From Arachnopeziza araneosa (taxonomy: Eukaryota > Ascomycota > Leotiomycetes > Helotiales > Arachnopezizaceae): a stretch of DNA of 64,000 nucleotides. The stretch covers positions 186,001-250,000 of the forward strand of contig QYAI01000013.1 in the NCBI GenBank assembly GCA_003988855.1. The letters run 5' to 3'. This document shows, piece after piece, positions 1 through 12,274 of the stretch. The number at the start of each line of letters is the position of its first letter. Position 1 is the stretch's first letter. The notes under the pieces are model-generated. The model did no database searches. It was not told where the DNA came from and worked only from the letters and a program-made list of their open reading frames with translations. A program made the translations under genes and the position numbers.

Positions 1-3000
1 TCAATTTCGTCTTTCTTACCTGCATATCCGTCAAGCTCTCCCGGCTCCTCGATATTGTTGATGGACGTCGTTGACATATGTGGAAGCTGCAACGGAGCAG
101 CAGAACCCCCGAGCTCTGCTGCATGTGAACAGTCGTAGATCTCCCTTTCCGCAGACCCGATGTGCTGCTAGACTCGAGCACCACATCGTTGTCGTCGTCG
201 TCGTCGTCCCGTATCATCTCGGCTCAATATCACCCTGAGAGGCACACCCAATGTTGAGAGCCCAAACCATGCTTCCTCTCGTGCCCTTGCCCTCGAGCAG
301 CAACCGAGGTCGGCGCACTCATCGGTGAGGAAAGCCTCACTCGTCAGTCAGTCGTGCAATGGCAAGAGAACCCGGTGCAGGAGATCAGGATCATCTCGCC
401 ATCCTCGAATCGTGGAGCGCCAAAAGGCGGTCAAGCATGGGATTGGTCCGAAATGCAGCCAGTGGAATCCCCTTTACGCAGAATTTGGCCAGGCTCCGAA
501 CCACTTTGGCAATGGATGCATCGTTTAGCCCAGCATTCAACGGCTGATGTGAGTGAAGTCAGCAGGGAAACCAAGCATGAACATGGCTATCCGAGTGCAA
601 AAAAGAAACGACCCTAGCTCGATATGCAGAAACGACAGACGAGGCTGGAAGAGGCGTTGAATAACGATCTTACGGCCGTGCTCTGTGGAGACGGGAGCCA
701 ATGCAGCGAAGACAAGCCAGCTGACAGGGAACGGTTATCAGGGTTCTTCAAGCCACCATATGCACCAGCTTCCCCGGCCGATGCATGCGCCATTAATTAT
801 GTGTCTTAATCCTATTTAAAGAAACATAAATGACCTTCTTCGGGGTCGTTTCGAACTATTGAAAGGCTAATTTTGGACACTTCCAGCGTCAAAGTTGGCA
901 AGCAGAATTGAACATAACCGCCGAATCCAGTTCTATTTTTGACAGTTAACTCGCATAATGACAGCAAATTAGCACCCTCTGCCTGCCAAGCTCGATCTCT
1001 GGCTTCATTGTCTTATCGTAAAATGAGATCGTGTGCTATCCGGCAAAAAAGCCACGCATCCGGGGGAGAGCTTTGCGCACAGTCTGACGGCTTGGATGGT
1101 CTTCTGAATCGAGGAATCTTTCATTTACACTGATTGTGAATCTTATGTTCTCTCTTACTCCCTCAAGGTTTTTCCTCCATACGGGCGTACTATCCCGCCA
1201 GATGTGATATTGAATTTGACTGCCGTGGACCAGGGTGGCTGGTTTTGTTCTTCCCCATCCGAACACAAGGGCGAAGCATTTATTTTTCCCATCTTTGAGG
1301 GGTAGTTTCAAGCCTCCGAATCGCATGATTGCGCGAGGCTGATTCGATAATTGAATCGGAGGAAAAAGCCTTGCTGAACAAGCATGATTCCACTCCATCA
1401 CCGCTTCATGCGACGGTAAATGTTGACATGATCTCAACTTAACCAAGACTGTATAATATTACAATGTCGTCCATCACTCTCGCACAAGGTTCTCAGAGAG
1501 CTTCCACTTGGAATGGCTGCAAGCCATGCGGGCTCCCGGTTGCTACTTTCACGTTCCGCGGTGGGATGGTTGCGTGCTGTAGAATGTTGGTTGCTCAACA
1601 GCGATTCGATGTCGGAAAACTCTGATAAAGTTCGTGATACCTAGTGTACCAGGACAACGCGATTGTACCTCCTGGTCTGACAGTCTCGGACCCTCTAAAT
1701 ATGACATGTTCTCGATGCTCCACGAGGAATTGTCCAAGTGCAAGGAGACTCGCATGAGTTGCTCATCATGTGAGGCTGGTGTGAGTGCTGTTTGGCACCA
1801 TCATTGGCGGAGCTATCTCAGAGGGCCTTGAAGAAAAGATGTTACTGGGTCTCGGCTAGAAGGCTCAAACAGGATGGTAGATCTCGGGTTTCCATGGCAC
1901 GATGTTCCTTCTTCGAATTGATTGCGTTGAGGAGCGAATTTGAGACTGTGGGAGCCAATCCGTGGATTCCACGGTCAGGTACGGCCTAAGAGCATGTCAT
2001 GTGCACTCGCCTCTTTCAGCTGTCGTGAGCTCCGCTGAGGGAGAGAGGGATGCGGCCTATGTGACCAGAAGAGTTTGCAAAAGCTTCAATTGAAACCTAA
2101 TTTCCAGCGGTGATGCCATCTCGAGCAGGGAGAAGTCTAGATGTCTCCTTTACGGCCGAAGTGACTGGAGGAAAGGTTGGAGGTTGTGATGCGGCCGCAC
2201 AATAGTGACCGCTGTCAGAAAATGACAGAAGAATAATGGCTCACTTCACCTACGTCTCTTGTGCAGATGCACAACGCCTCTGGCTGCGATCAAGCCACTT
2301 GGAATGAAGCGGGAATGCACGTCCAGCACAAAGATGAGGTTGAGAGTGTGGAGGCGAGAGCCATTGCTCCCGATGCAGCATAGTCGACGGACTTTACTTG
2401 CAACGGACGTGATGCTGGTGCTGCTGGTGCTGCTGGTGCTGCCGGTGCTGAAGAAAGTGCGGGAGAGGGAGCACCAAGACTTCATCACCGCATCACCCTG
2501 ATCACAGACATTGTGCGATTCAAGAATCATCCATCACACTTGTTCCCGTGAGGAAGCGAACGGCCTGAGCCGGTCCTCGCCTCGTCCCCTCAGGCACTCC
2601 GCCATCTGATATCCGGGCCGCGCCTCTGCCGAGCGCAATTCACAGCGAGAAAAAGGGTCTTCGTCAACGACTCGTCGAAGGATCATTGGTTTTTGTTGAG
2701 TGTTCACAACGTCTGGTTTGTCCGAAGGAAGGCTGGGCTGGGGGTCTGGATGCAGAGGCGGAGACAGTGAGCGAATAGCAGACGAGAGCGAAGATGCCGC
2801 TCAGCAAGGCCAGCGCGTAGAGTCTATATTTACGGCCAATGAAGAGGCAACGGCTCCTGCTCATTCCTACAGGGTGAGCTCGTCATCCTTGCCTGCATTC
2901 AGCGTCGCCCTACTGGCAGAGCTCCTGCAGCGTGGGGCAGCAGAACAGCCGAACGATCGCTTCCCCAGCCAACAAGGCCATCGCCCTCTTCCTGCGCCGG

Positions 3001-3353
3001 CCAGAAAAGAGTCACACTGGCACTATGCACAGCACAAACAACCGGTCACACTCACTGCACTTCCCTTCCTGTGCCGGCATTATGCCTGCCGTTAGCGCTT
3101 TGACAAGAGAATGCGAAGAGACGGTTGTGCCCGATACATATACTTCCGTAGCCGCCGGCTTCATCTACGCCTCGTTCTCTCGATGTTTTGGATTTTTTGC
3201 GACTCAACTCACTCTGGCAGAGATTTCCTATCTTTCCTCTCTCCTTGTTTACCGCAGCATAATATCATAGAAACGTTGACCGGCAACGGTAAAAGCTAGC
3301 GAGCAGCCTAGCAATTACTCTCACTGAAGATACCCCGCCATATACAAGGCACC
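1..3353. other. Gene-poor leader and intergenic DNA
   Basis: No reading frame here shows family-like composition or splice-linked continuity. The longest open frame (1036-1446, minus strand) has no recognisable motif. There is a short GTC/GTCGTC run near 185-210 and an imperfect GCTGGT repeat near 2411-2451. The last 250 bases before the downstream SAM-PH gene are pyrimidine-rich, as in fungal core promoters and 5' leaders. Part of this stretch is probably the promoter and 5' UTR of that gene. Confidence 0.5.
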
Positions 3354-3381
3354 ATGGTAAGTCGACGTTGCACAGAACGCC

Positions 3382-5957
3382 ATGGTGCTGCTGAAGCTAA
3401 TGCCCACCCAGCCTTACTCTCCTACAACCCCAATCGACTCTCGCGTGGAGATGTTCCAGCGAAGACAGACCAAAGATGCATTTTTCAACATGAAGGCGCT
3501 GGCGCCACGACCAATGTCGGATGCGACCATGTTCGATACCGATTTTGAAGACGACGACGACGACGACGAGAACGAGAGTGTGGTAGAAGATAACTCGCCT
3601 CGCCTCAGTGTAAATTCGGTAAGTCTCGAGAAGGAGACCTAACCGAGGACCTACTAACCGCTCACCAGGCGAGTCGAAGGAGTGAAACGACTATATCATC
3701 TTTTGAAGAAGTCCATACTCCAAGTCCGACCTCCCATGATTTTCCTGGCTTCCATTTTGACCTGCGGTCGAAGCAGGCGGTCGAAGGACCAAGAGGCCCA
3801 CATCTTTTCCGAGCTTCGGTCGACTCAACGATCGAGATCGAGTCGGAAGATGAGGAACAATACAATATGACCATGTCTCCTATGACTCCTCGACCATCAA
3901 GTATACAAAGAGCCCTCTTAGCAACCCCGAGAGTTCCAGAAATACCTGCCAAGCACCGTCATCTCAGCTCGCTCTCAGATGCCGTTGGAGATTTGAATCT
4001 TAGCGAAGTCTCATTATGGACACCAAGACAAGTCGCTAAGTGGATGGCCGATGCTGGCTTTGAGCCATCCATCGTTGAGAAGTTCCGGGAAAACGATATC
4101 TCAGGGGCAATCCTGATTACGCTGAAGTTTGAGGATCTAAGAGAACTCGACATTCCGTCGTTTGGACAACGGACAAAAGTATGGAATGAGATCCATATAC
4201 TCCGAGGGAGTGCCCCAGGAACTCCAAAGCCGCCCACTCCAATCGATGAGACTGTTTCTTCGCCATGTGTGGAATTCCGGCCCCAAGCTGAGTTCAGACG
4301 GCACCGAAGTACTTCTCGAAGACATCGTAGCACTTCCCGGAATCAGTCCCGAGGTTACGGGTCAGCAGAAGGAGAAGAACAAAAGGATGGCCAACTGAGG
4401 CGTCGAAAAAGCTCGCGAAGACGACACAAGAAGCATCAAGATACTATCACACCTCTAGAGTCTGTCTCTATTGTCGGCATTGAGCAGTTGATGCCGAAAC
4501 CACACAAGTGCGCAAAAGGAGAGAACTGCTCCAAATGGAGAAAGCAGCAGCGGTTGATTGAAAACTTCAAGAAAGATCACCCAGTAAGCCCGGAAGGGGG
4601 ATCGATCTGGATCGCCGGCGACCCAGGAAACCCACTTACGGCGCCTGCTGTGATCCCAGCCGTTCGACCTGTCTCAGATGCAGTTCCTTCTGTTGTAGCT
4701 TCATCAGATGTCCTCGGTCCCAGCACCTTCCCAGCTTTCCGTCACTTAGAAGAAGGTAGCCTTCGAAATGTCCAAACCCGTGACCCTCAGGAGAATGTGA
4801 AGCAGTTTATCCAGTTTCAACATATGGACCCAACACAAGCTGCCTGGTCATCTGAGGAGCCGCCATCTCCACCTTATGAGATGTTTCCAGCTCTTCAGCC
4901 TCCCAAGCAAAATTTGCCACATACTGGACTTCGCGGTCTTCCAAAACTCGCCATTCCTCCTCCTCGCCCAGCGGTTGGACTTGTACCCCCACCACGCTCC
5001 GCAAGTGCCAATGCCTTCTCTCCCTACCGTATGGAGCGTAGCGAAGCTCTTTCTCTAGATCTTCGCAACCCTCCTGAATTACGTGCCGCTGTCGCCGCCC
5101 AAACCCCCAATACAGCAGTCTATCGGTTCGGTACTCCCTTTTCTGAAATGGACATCCCAGTGACAGCAATCCCACTAGGGCCCGTTCAGCGAGACTTCTC
5201 TCAGTCCGTCCCACCAAACATGTCCTACCGCCATGCTCCTGCACCATCTTTACAAGCAACACCTATTGCAGCACCAATACGAACCCAATCCCGCACTTCT
5301 ATCCGCCGGCCATCCATTCCTGTCATGCCTCGCGTCGACGAACACATTTCCACCGCCCCTCCTACCCAAACGAAATTCGCCGCTCATCAGATTCAGCCCC
5401 CACCTCAAGCTTACCCCTGGTCCCCAATCAATGAGCCCTCTCAACGCACAGCTGATGACACCGCTCATGCCGGCTGGATGAAGAAGCGTAAAACTCGCAT
5501 GCTTCGACATGAATGGCAGGAGCATCACTTTACCCTCAAAGGCACCCGCCTCGCGATGCATAAGGACGACCGCTCCCTCGAGACCCTCGAATATATCGAT
5601 GTTGATGACTACGCCATCGCATGCTCTTCTCTCGCTTCCGGATCCAAGCTCAACGCCGCCTTTAAAGCCATGAACATCTCTCGTGGAGACAAGAGCAAGA
5701 AAGACGAAGCGGCATTTTCATTCCAGCTCATTCCTGCGACCATGGACAAGGGCACGCGGCTGAAGAAGCGTGAGAGTGCTATGGTGGCCAATGGTCCTAG
5801 TGAAGGCAAGGATGCAGGCGCAAAGTCGAAGACGCATTATTTTGCTGTCAAGAGCCGTGATGAGCGCATTGACTGGATGAGAGAGCTGATGCTGGCCAAG
5901 GCGTTGAAGCAGAAGAGTGAGGGGTATGAGGTCAATGTTAATGGGAACATGATCTAA
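3382..5957 (+). CDS. SAM and PH domain protein (Boi-like)
   Basis: Two or three exons. An intron at 3619-3668 (GTAAGT, CTACTAAC branch, CAG) joins exon 3382-3618 to 3669-5957 in phase, giving about 841 residues. Residues near 190-255 form a SAM domain (LWTPRQVAKWMADAGF, then ISGAILITLKFEDLRELDI). Residues near 680-830 form a C-terminal PH domain (AGWMKKRKTRMLRHEWQEH, ending DERIDWMRELM). The middle is basic and then Pro-rich, likely disordered. Proteins pairing SAM with PH in fungi act in cell polarity and membrane-linked signalling; that role is inferred, since no SH3 domain is visible. An Asp run lies near residue 55. The start is uncertain: an ATG at 3354-3356 followed directly by GTAAGT could splice to 3412 and give an 832-residue product. 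Confidence 0.85.
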
Positions 5958-6623
5958 CACAGCACTATATACCAAACACTTTCATTGAGGTGACTTAAGA
6001 ATAAAAAAACAAATTCTCGGATTGGATATTGGACTTGCTTACTTTTCTTTTGTTTGTCGTTTTCAGCGAGCGGCATTTGATCTTCTTTCGATGATGGTTA
6101 CTGGACTTCCAGTCTTACAGAGACCAAGAGCTGGTGGCATTTTTGGGCGTCTTGGGTATTTACCCTTGGTGATAACTTCACTTCACTTCAAGTCGAGATG
6201 TTGGAAAGGACACTCCTTTTTAGGATTAGTTAATGTGAATCAAACAATAGTGATACCCTGCAGCTTGCAAGTCTTTCAAAATGATCTTGTGAATTTAATA
6301 TGCTTAATTGTGAGATGAAAGACAGGAAGTGGAAACGGCCCAAGCCAATCTCGTCTAACAAGAGCTAAGAGCCTCTAGCTGTACCAGAATTCCTTTGAAA
6401 GTTAACTGTTCAGCGTCCTTGATAACTTCAAGGAAGAGTGGTATCTCTTCATTTGCTTATAATATACATAACAGAGCTGGCATTTTCCTCTAGCCGACAC
6501 CCACTGATGATGCCATCCATAGAGCTCATATATTGTACAGTAATGTACAGTTTGTTAGGTCATCTCAACCTCTTCCTGAACTCCACAATATTGCTCCACA
6601 TGCAATCAATGCGTCTTCTTCTC
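5958..6623. other. Intergenic stretch between convergent genes
   Basis: This lies between the stop codons of two convergent genes and is AT-rich. It probably holds both 3' UTRs and polyadenylation signals. I see no gene in it. Confidence 0.5.
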
Positions 6624-7568
6624 CTATGTAAACAGAGGTGCCTTCGTGTTCACAGCGGCCATCTCCGCAACTTGAACCCAGTCGATTTTCGTCCACCAAC
6701 TCTCAGCATACTCGTGCTTGGCAAACCCATAGTCCGGTACATATACGTGCTCCCATGTGTTGAGGCAGAGGACGGGTGTGACGATAGCAGCACCTAGGGA
6801 AGTCTTCTGTGATTGACTGCTTAATCCATGTGCTCCGACAGCATTGGCTATTGGTAATCTCCTCATAGCTTCGGGACCGCTCTTGTTTTCTGTATTCATG
6901 TCTAGAGATTGTTGTCTGTAATGCGCTTCCGCGTATGGTGTTCCTGCCAAATAGGTGCAGAGAACGGAATATTGGATTTTGCTTTGACTTTCTTCTTTTA
7001 CAAGCCAGACAAAGCCTGGGCCGAACATGGAGCCCGCTGAAGTGATGAGCTCCTGCTTTAGTGTTTCGATGCTGCCGAAGGAAGATTTGAGTTGGTTTTC
7101 TAGTTCCACAGGCATTGCGACTGGAGTAGGAGAGAGAGATTTGAAGAAGAAATGATTGTTGTGTGCCATTGAGGCATAGTTGAAGTGAGGAGCGTAGCCA
7201 GGTTCCCGGGCATATTTGATCAAGGTTTGTTTAACATCTTTCCCTGCCATTTCACCTCCTGGAAGAAGGTTAGCTGCCATTGGGGTGGAAGTCGAGGCAA
7301 CGAAGCTAGTCGTGCGGTTTCAATTGCCGTCACCATCCCATAAACGCTTCAGTGAATTATTTTACATACCAGCTACAACAGAATTGAGCCTGCTAATTAC
7401 ATAACTCTGATATTCCGTCCAGGAGAGGTGGAACGCAGCAGGAGATAGAAACCCATCAATTCCCTTGGACACAAATCGATCTTCGTGGGTTAATCGAGGG
7501 ACATTATGAATAAACCGGCGAGATGGTTTCATGGAATGGCCTATTCGAGGAATCCGTGACCGGAACAT
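6624..7568 (-). CDS. Mitochondrial small-subunit ribosomal protein mS42/mS43 (SOD-like fold)
   Basis: Two exons, 7370-7568 and 6624-7273, separated by an intron with a GTATGT donor; about 282 residues. An alternative in-frame acceptor (CTTCCAG) would begin exon 2 at 7258 and drop five codons. The protein keeps Fe/Mn superoxide dismutase architecture: FNYASMAHNNHFFF, then FGPGFVWLV, then a C-terminal NTWEHVYVPDYGF segment. The metal-binding pattern of a real SOD is altered (for example NTWEHVYV in place of DxWEHAYY), as in the yeast Mrp1/Rsm26 mitoribosomal subunits. The N terminus (MFRSRIPRIGH, basic, no acidic residue in the first 20) fits a mitochondrial presequence. It is divergent from the Moco sulfurase gene with 292 bp between starts. 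A diverged true SOD is the less likely alternative. Confidence 0.8.
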
Positions 7569-7860
7569 TGTCGACGTTGGAATCGATTGTCTGGTGTGGT
7601 TCCCGGAGATGGAAATATTTTGGACGACGTTCTTGTTGCCTCAGTCCACAAGATAATTATTGCACGTGAGCGTACATGACCGCTGGTCTCCGATGGAGGG
7701 CGCCACTTATGATGCTTCACTGCCATCGCTTCACTCCGCCTTTCTTCCCCGTAGTTAGAGCTTATTTGAGCAAGGATGAAAATCCGGAATGTTTCTCTGT
7801 CCTTTCAATTCTCATTGAGGGAAAGGAAGTTGTTGCAACCTCCTTAGCTGTGTAGGTGCA
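7569..7860. promoter_or_regulatory. Shared divergent promoter, mS42/43 and Moco sulfurase
   Basis: 292 bp separate the two start codons. A CACGTG E-box-like core (about 7664) and an AGATAA motif just before it (about 7649, matching the fungal GATA-factor consensus HGATAR) are visible. A GATA site would suit a gene needed for xanthine dehydrogenase activity, but one hexamer is weak evidence. Confidence 0.4.
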
Positions 7861-10357
7861 ATGGCAGGTGCTTACAATAAGGAAGTTGAAGCTTGGAGGG
7901 AGGAAGAGTATCCTATGCTTAAAGGTATGCTTCCTCAGATAACGGCTTTGAAGAAGAGCTCACATATTTGCAGATGCAATATATCTCGATCATGCGGGCA
8001 CAACTTTGTATGCGAAGTCTCTCATGGAGAGATTCACGATGGACATGATGACCGGCTTATACGGGAATCCTCACTCGGCTTCCCCCTCTTCCCAGCTATC
8101 AACCGGCCGAATCGAAGACATCAGACTGAAGGCTCTTCGGTTTTTCAATGCCGACCCAGAGGAGTTTGATTTGGTATTCGTAGCCAATGCCACTGCCGGG
8201 ATAAAATTAGTTATGGAAGCTTTTCGAGGTTTCGAGGGTGGTTTCAGCTACTGTTATCACCAAGACGCACATACAAGTCTTATTGGTGTTCGGGAAAACG
8301 CTCAAGCAAGCCTTTGTCTAGGTGACGAGGATGTGGAGCTTTGGCTCTCCGGATCCAGAACATTAGCAATTGAGTCAAGATTAAATCTCTTTGCCTACCC
8401 AGCACAGTCAAATATGGATGGACGTCGTCTTCCACTTTCGTGGTCGGAAAGAATACGAGCATCTCCCGAAACTACTCAAGTGCCCACGTATTCTTTGCTA
8501 GATGCTTCCTCGCTTGTATCTACAACTCAATTGGACCTGAGCAACTCCAGAACTGCACCTGATTTTACCGTACTGAGCTTCTACAAGATTTTCGGTTTCC
8601 CAGACTTGGGCGCTTTGATCATCCGAAAGGAGTCAGGTTCTATCTTTCAAAACCGCAGCTACTTTGGAGGAGGAACTGTTGATGTCGTCTTATGTGTCAG
8701 AGAGCAGTGGCACATGTCAAAAACCGATGCCCTTCATGACAGTCTAGAGGATGGAACCCTTCCTATCCACAGCATTCTCGCATTAGATGCCGCCATAGAA
8801 GTTCACAAGAAACTTTATGTCAGCATGGATCGCATCGCAGATCATACTGCATTTCTTTCCAAAAAGTTATGTGACGGCTTGGCATCACTCCGTCATGCCA
8901 ATTCACAACCTGTCTGTATTGTATACTCTCAGGGATTCAATGACAAAAATCGTTCTCGGATCCAAGGCCCTATTGTGGCCTTCAATCTAAAGACTGCACA
9001 TGGATCTTGGGTCAGCAATACTGAGTTCGAAAAGCTTGCTTCGGTCAGAAAATTTCATCTAAGAACTGGTGGTCTTTGTAATCCAGGTGGGGTTGCTACT
9101 TGTTTAAAACTCGAACCTTGGGAAATGAGAAGAAATTTCTCTGCTGGCTTTAAATGCGGCACAGAGACGGACATATATGCTGGCAAGATCACTGGGGTTA
9201 TTCGAGCTAGCGTTGGGGCTATGAATACATTATCAGATGTGGAAGCATTCATTTCCTTCATCCAAGAATTCTACGTCGAGCGAGAAATATTTACCATTGA
9301 AAACTCTACTATGAGCAAATCATCGCAACAATTCTATGTTGAGAGTCTTACCATATACCCGATCAAAAGTTGTGCTGGCTTTGCTATACCTTCTGAAAAA
9401 GGGTGGGAGGTGAGGCCAGAAGGACTAGCTTGGGATAGAGAATGGTGCCTTGTTCATCAAGGCACTGGGCAAGCTCTAAGTCAAAAACGACATCCAAGAA
9501 TGGCGTTATTTCGACCAGAAATCGACTTCCGAGAAGGGGTTCTCCGAGTTAGTTACCATGGTGTTATGCCTGCTGGTCTACCAAAAAATATTACAGTACC
9601 CCTTTCAGCTAACCCAACCTACTTTGCACAAGTTGAAAGCACAAAGACAGTAACGTCTCGGGTTTGTGGTGATACCATTGTTGCAAACACATACAGAAAG
9701 CCCGAAGTTTCTGCTTTCTTCTCTGAGATATTAGGTGTCCCTTGCGCTCTTGCTAGATTCCCTGCGGGTGGGATGGGTATCACCACGAGGCATTCAAAGG
9801 CTCACATGCAGAAGCATCAGCGCCAACGACATAAGTCATCAACAGGTGGTTTGAGCCAGCAAGTTGGTCTGAACCTACCAACTCCCCCCGATTCTGACAA
9901 CGAGGTCCAACCGCGACCCATCCTTTTATCGAATGAGAGTCCTATTCTAGCAATCAACAGGGCAAGCCTAGAAGCTCTTAACGCGGAAATATTGAAGACT
10001 GGTGGCAAACCCGCGCCTGTATCGGTTTTTCGGGCCAATGTTGTGATAGCTTCATCAGATCCACAGGGTCAAGAGCCTTACTCCGAAGACAATTGGAACA
10101 TTATCTTTATCGGATCTCAGAAGTATCAAATGTTGGGATCATGCCGTCGATGCCACATGATTTGTATTGACCAGGACACTGCTGAGAAGAATGAGCAACC
10201 TTTCGTTACCCTGGCAAAGACTCGTAGATTTGACTCGAAAGTCTTTTTTGGTTCTCATATGTGTCACGTACAAGTACATGGGGATGAAACAAAGGGCAGT
10301 CAATTTCCTACTATTAAAGTAGGCGATGTTGTAGATGTAGGAGCAGATGAGTCTTGA
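7861..10357 (+). CDS. hxB: Molybdenum cofactor sulfurase
   Basis: Exons 7861-7924 and 7974-10357 around a 49-bp intron; 815 residues, normal for the family. The N-terminal half is a NifS-like class V aminotransferase domain: LDHAGTTLYAKSL near residue 26, YGNPHSASPSS, the PLP lysine in SFYKIFGFPDLGAL (about residue 226) and the persulfide-type cysteine in LRTGGLCNPGG (about 390). The C-terminal MOSC region begins near residue 479 (LTIYPIKSCAGFAIP) and has GLAWDREWCLV. The enzyme takes sulfur from cysteine to form the sulfurated Moco needed by xanthine dehydrogenase and aldehyde oxidase; in Aspergillus this is hxB. All key motifs are present, so it should be active. A Ser/Arg/His-rich insertion sits within MOSC near residues 620-660. 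Confidence 0.93.
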
Positions 10358-10605
10358 TATCCCGCACAATGAAAGTAATACTTCGGCCAAGTTTCCGCGA
10401 GCGGTTTTCGAGCTATGTGACCCCCCGGATTTGTTCTAGACTGTCTACCTGTCAAGGGACGGCTTTGCCGCAAGTCATAACGTCATACTCCAAAATTTTA
10501 TATTTTGACCCCTCAACCACTGACTCTTCGGATTTTTTACCTTCAAGCAATCGCTGACTTTTATACTTAACATTACAATTTTACAGTCGTCTCTGAAATT
10601 TAAAT

Positions 10606-11675
10606 ATGTCAACTGAAATTGGTATGAGCGCGTGCTGTCTTTCTGGATCAGTCCACGAGGGAACGCCTACTGGTAAGGTTGAGACAATCGACAATTTGCA
10701 GACATATGTTTCTGCTCCTAAAGATGGCTCCAAAGCCAAGTCGATAGTATTCATCGTAGACAGTGGGTCGCAATCGCTATCTGAATATCGAAATTCTAAC
10801 AATGTTAATAGTTTTCGGCTGGGAGTTCAAAAATGTCCGCTTGCTCGCAGACAACTATGCTGAAGCCGGATTCTTCTGCTATGTCCCTGATTTTCATCAA
10901 GGAGATTCCCTCCCGGTTGATTTTCTTGACTCTGTAGAGCCTCGGATGCAGACTCGTCAACAAATGTCACTATTGGACAAAACGAAAGCAACTGCAACTG
11001 TAGGAACGACTCTTCCACCTGTAAGGATCCCCAGGCTCTATCAATTCTTTGTCAATTTTGCTCCTGAGACAGAGAATTTCAAGTAATGCACTCTCATGAT
11101 AATCGTATCTGGCAGCATTCAATCCGTCTCACCCCTAAAATACCCTCTAAAAGGAATATGCTGACTCCCCGAGGCTCCAGTGGCTGGTAAAACATCGTGA
11201 AAGTGTGACCAAACCTCTCATCGACTCGTTTATCAAAACAGTTAGAGGAGATCCCGGGACTCGGAAAGTTGGTGCGCTTGGGTGTAAGTTGCCGCTCGCT
11301 ACTCGATATGGAAAGAGCTGATATTTCCAAGTCTGTTGGGGTGGCCGGTACGCCATCCTCGCTGCTCACGGTGAAGTTGATGCTGCAGTTGCATGCCATC
11401 CGTCTCTAGTGACAGTCCCCGGAGATTTTGAACCGGTCAGCAAACCTCTCAGCTTAGCGGTTGGCGATGAAGATAGTTTGCTTGACAGGGCTACTGTGGG
11501 CAAAATTCAGGATCTCATGGCGACGAAGACAGAAGTGCCACATGAGCTGAGGATTTATGAGGGTCAGATTCATGGGTTTGCGCTTAGGAGCGATTGGAGT
11601 AATGACAAGGAGAAGAATGCAATGGATGAAGCAGAGCAGCAGGGCGTGGAATGGTTTAATAATTATCTTGCTTAG
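10606..11675 (+). CDS. Dienelactone hydrolase family protein
   Basis: Four exons: 10606-10762, 10812-11020, 11181-11283 and 11332-11675, phases consistent, giving 270 residues. Introns are 49, 160 and 48 bp; the 160-bp one has a GCTGAC branch and CCAG acceptor. The chain reads IFGWEFKNVRLLADNYAE, then FFCYVPDFHQGD, the nucleophile elbow GALGFCWGGRYA (Cys), an Asp in AVGDEDSL and the catalytic His in GQIHGFALR, so the Cys-Asp-His triad of dienelactone hydrolases is complete. These alpha/beta hydrolases open lactone or ester bonds. Fungal paralogues are numerous and the substrate cannot be predicted. The N-terminal CCLSGSVHEGTPTG is typical of the cytosolic fungal subfamily. Confidence 0.88.
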
Positions 11676-12274
11676 AGTGAGCTAGCTGCAATCAATCAAA
11701 CGGTAAATTCGTAGCACCGGGTTGCATTCATCATATCTCAGTATATATTTATGTTATTAAATAATCTGCTTATTATTTATCATCGAGAATCCTTTAAAGT
11801 TTTAGTATTTAACTGCGATGGATTGTCAACATCTGTCATTCAAAAATAGTTTTAAATGTTGCAATTATCGTTGAGCAATTGAAAGGAATTGTTTGTTTAA
11901 ATACAAAAGGTTTTAATGTATGACGATTCATGGCGATATCCCCAGAACAAATGATTCTTTTCATGTGGGATAAGTGGGAGTTTATGCAGCAAGTTTCTGG
12001 TGTTCCTCTCAAAGACCAAGCAGAAAGAGATTTTAACCTAAATTTTGGAAGGAGTTTATTCGGGACATTCAGTGACATTATTTCGTTTGTGTCAAAACTA
12101 GGTTGATTTCTGGTCGAACAGATGTCTCTTCTTTGCCGACTTCATGATTCAACCATCTCTTAAAACACTTGACAAGAACTCTGAAAAGTTTCTAAGAGTA
12201 AACAGTCTCCGAAAGTGCGCACGTAAACCATATGTTAGGATTAAGTCTGTAAAGCTAACATCAGATCATAGTAA
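11676..12274. other. Intergenic, AT-rich
   Basis: No gene recognised. It probably contains the 3' UTR of the dienelactone hydrolase gene and the promoter of the BTB gene. Confidence 0.4.

Noticed and set aside
1036..1446. 136-codon open frame on the minus strand
   Set aside because: No motif, no splice partner and no family-like composition; likely chance.
2411..2451. GCTGGT repeat as a coding triplet expansion
   Set aside because: Imperfect and in no frame with other gene evidence.
6624..7568. Functional Fe/Mn superoxide dismutase
   Set aside because: The metal-site C-terminal motif is altered and length and presequence fit the SOD-like mitoribosomal subunits better.
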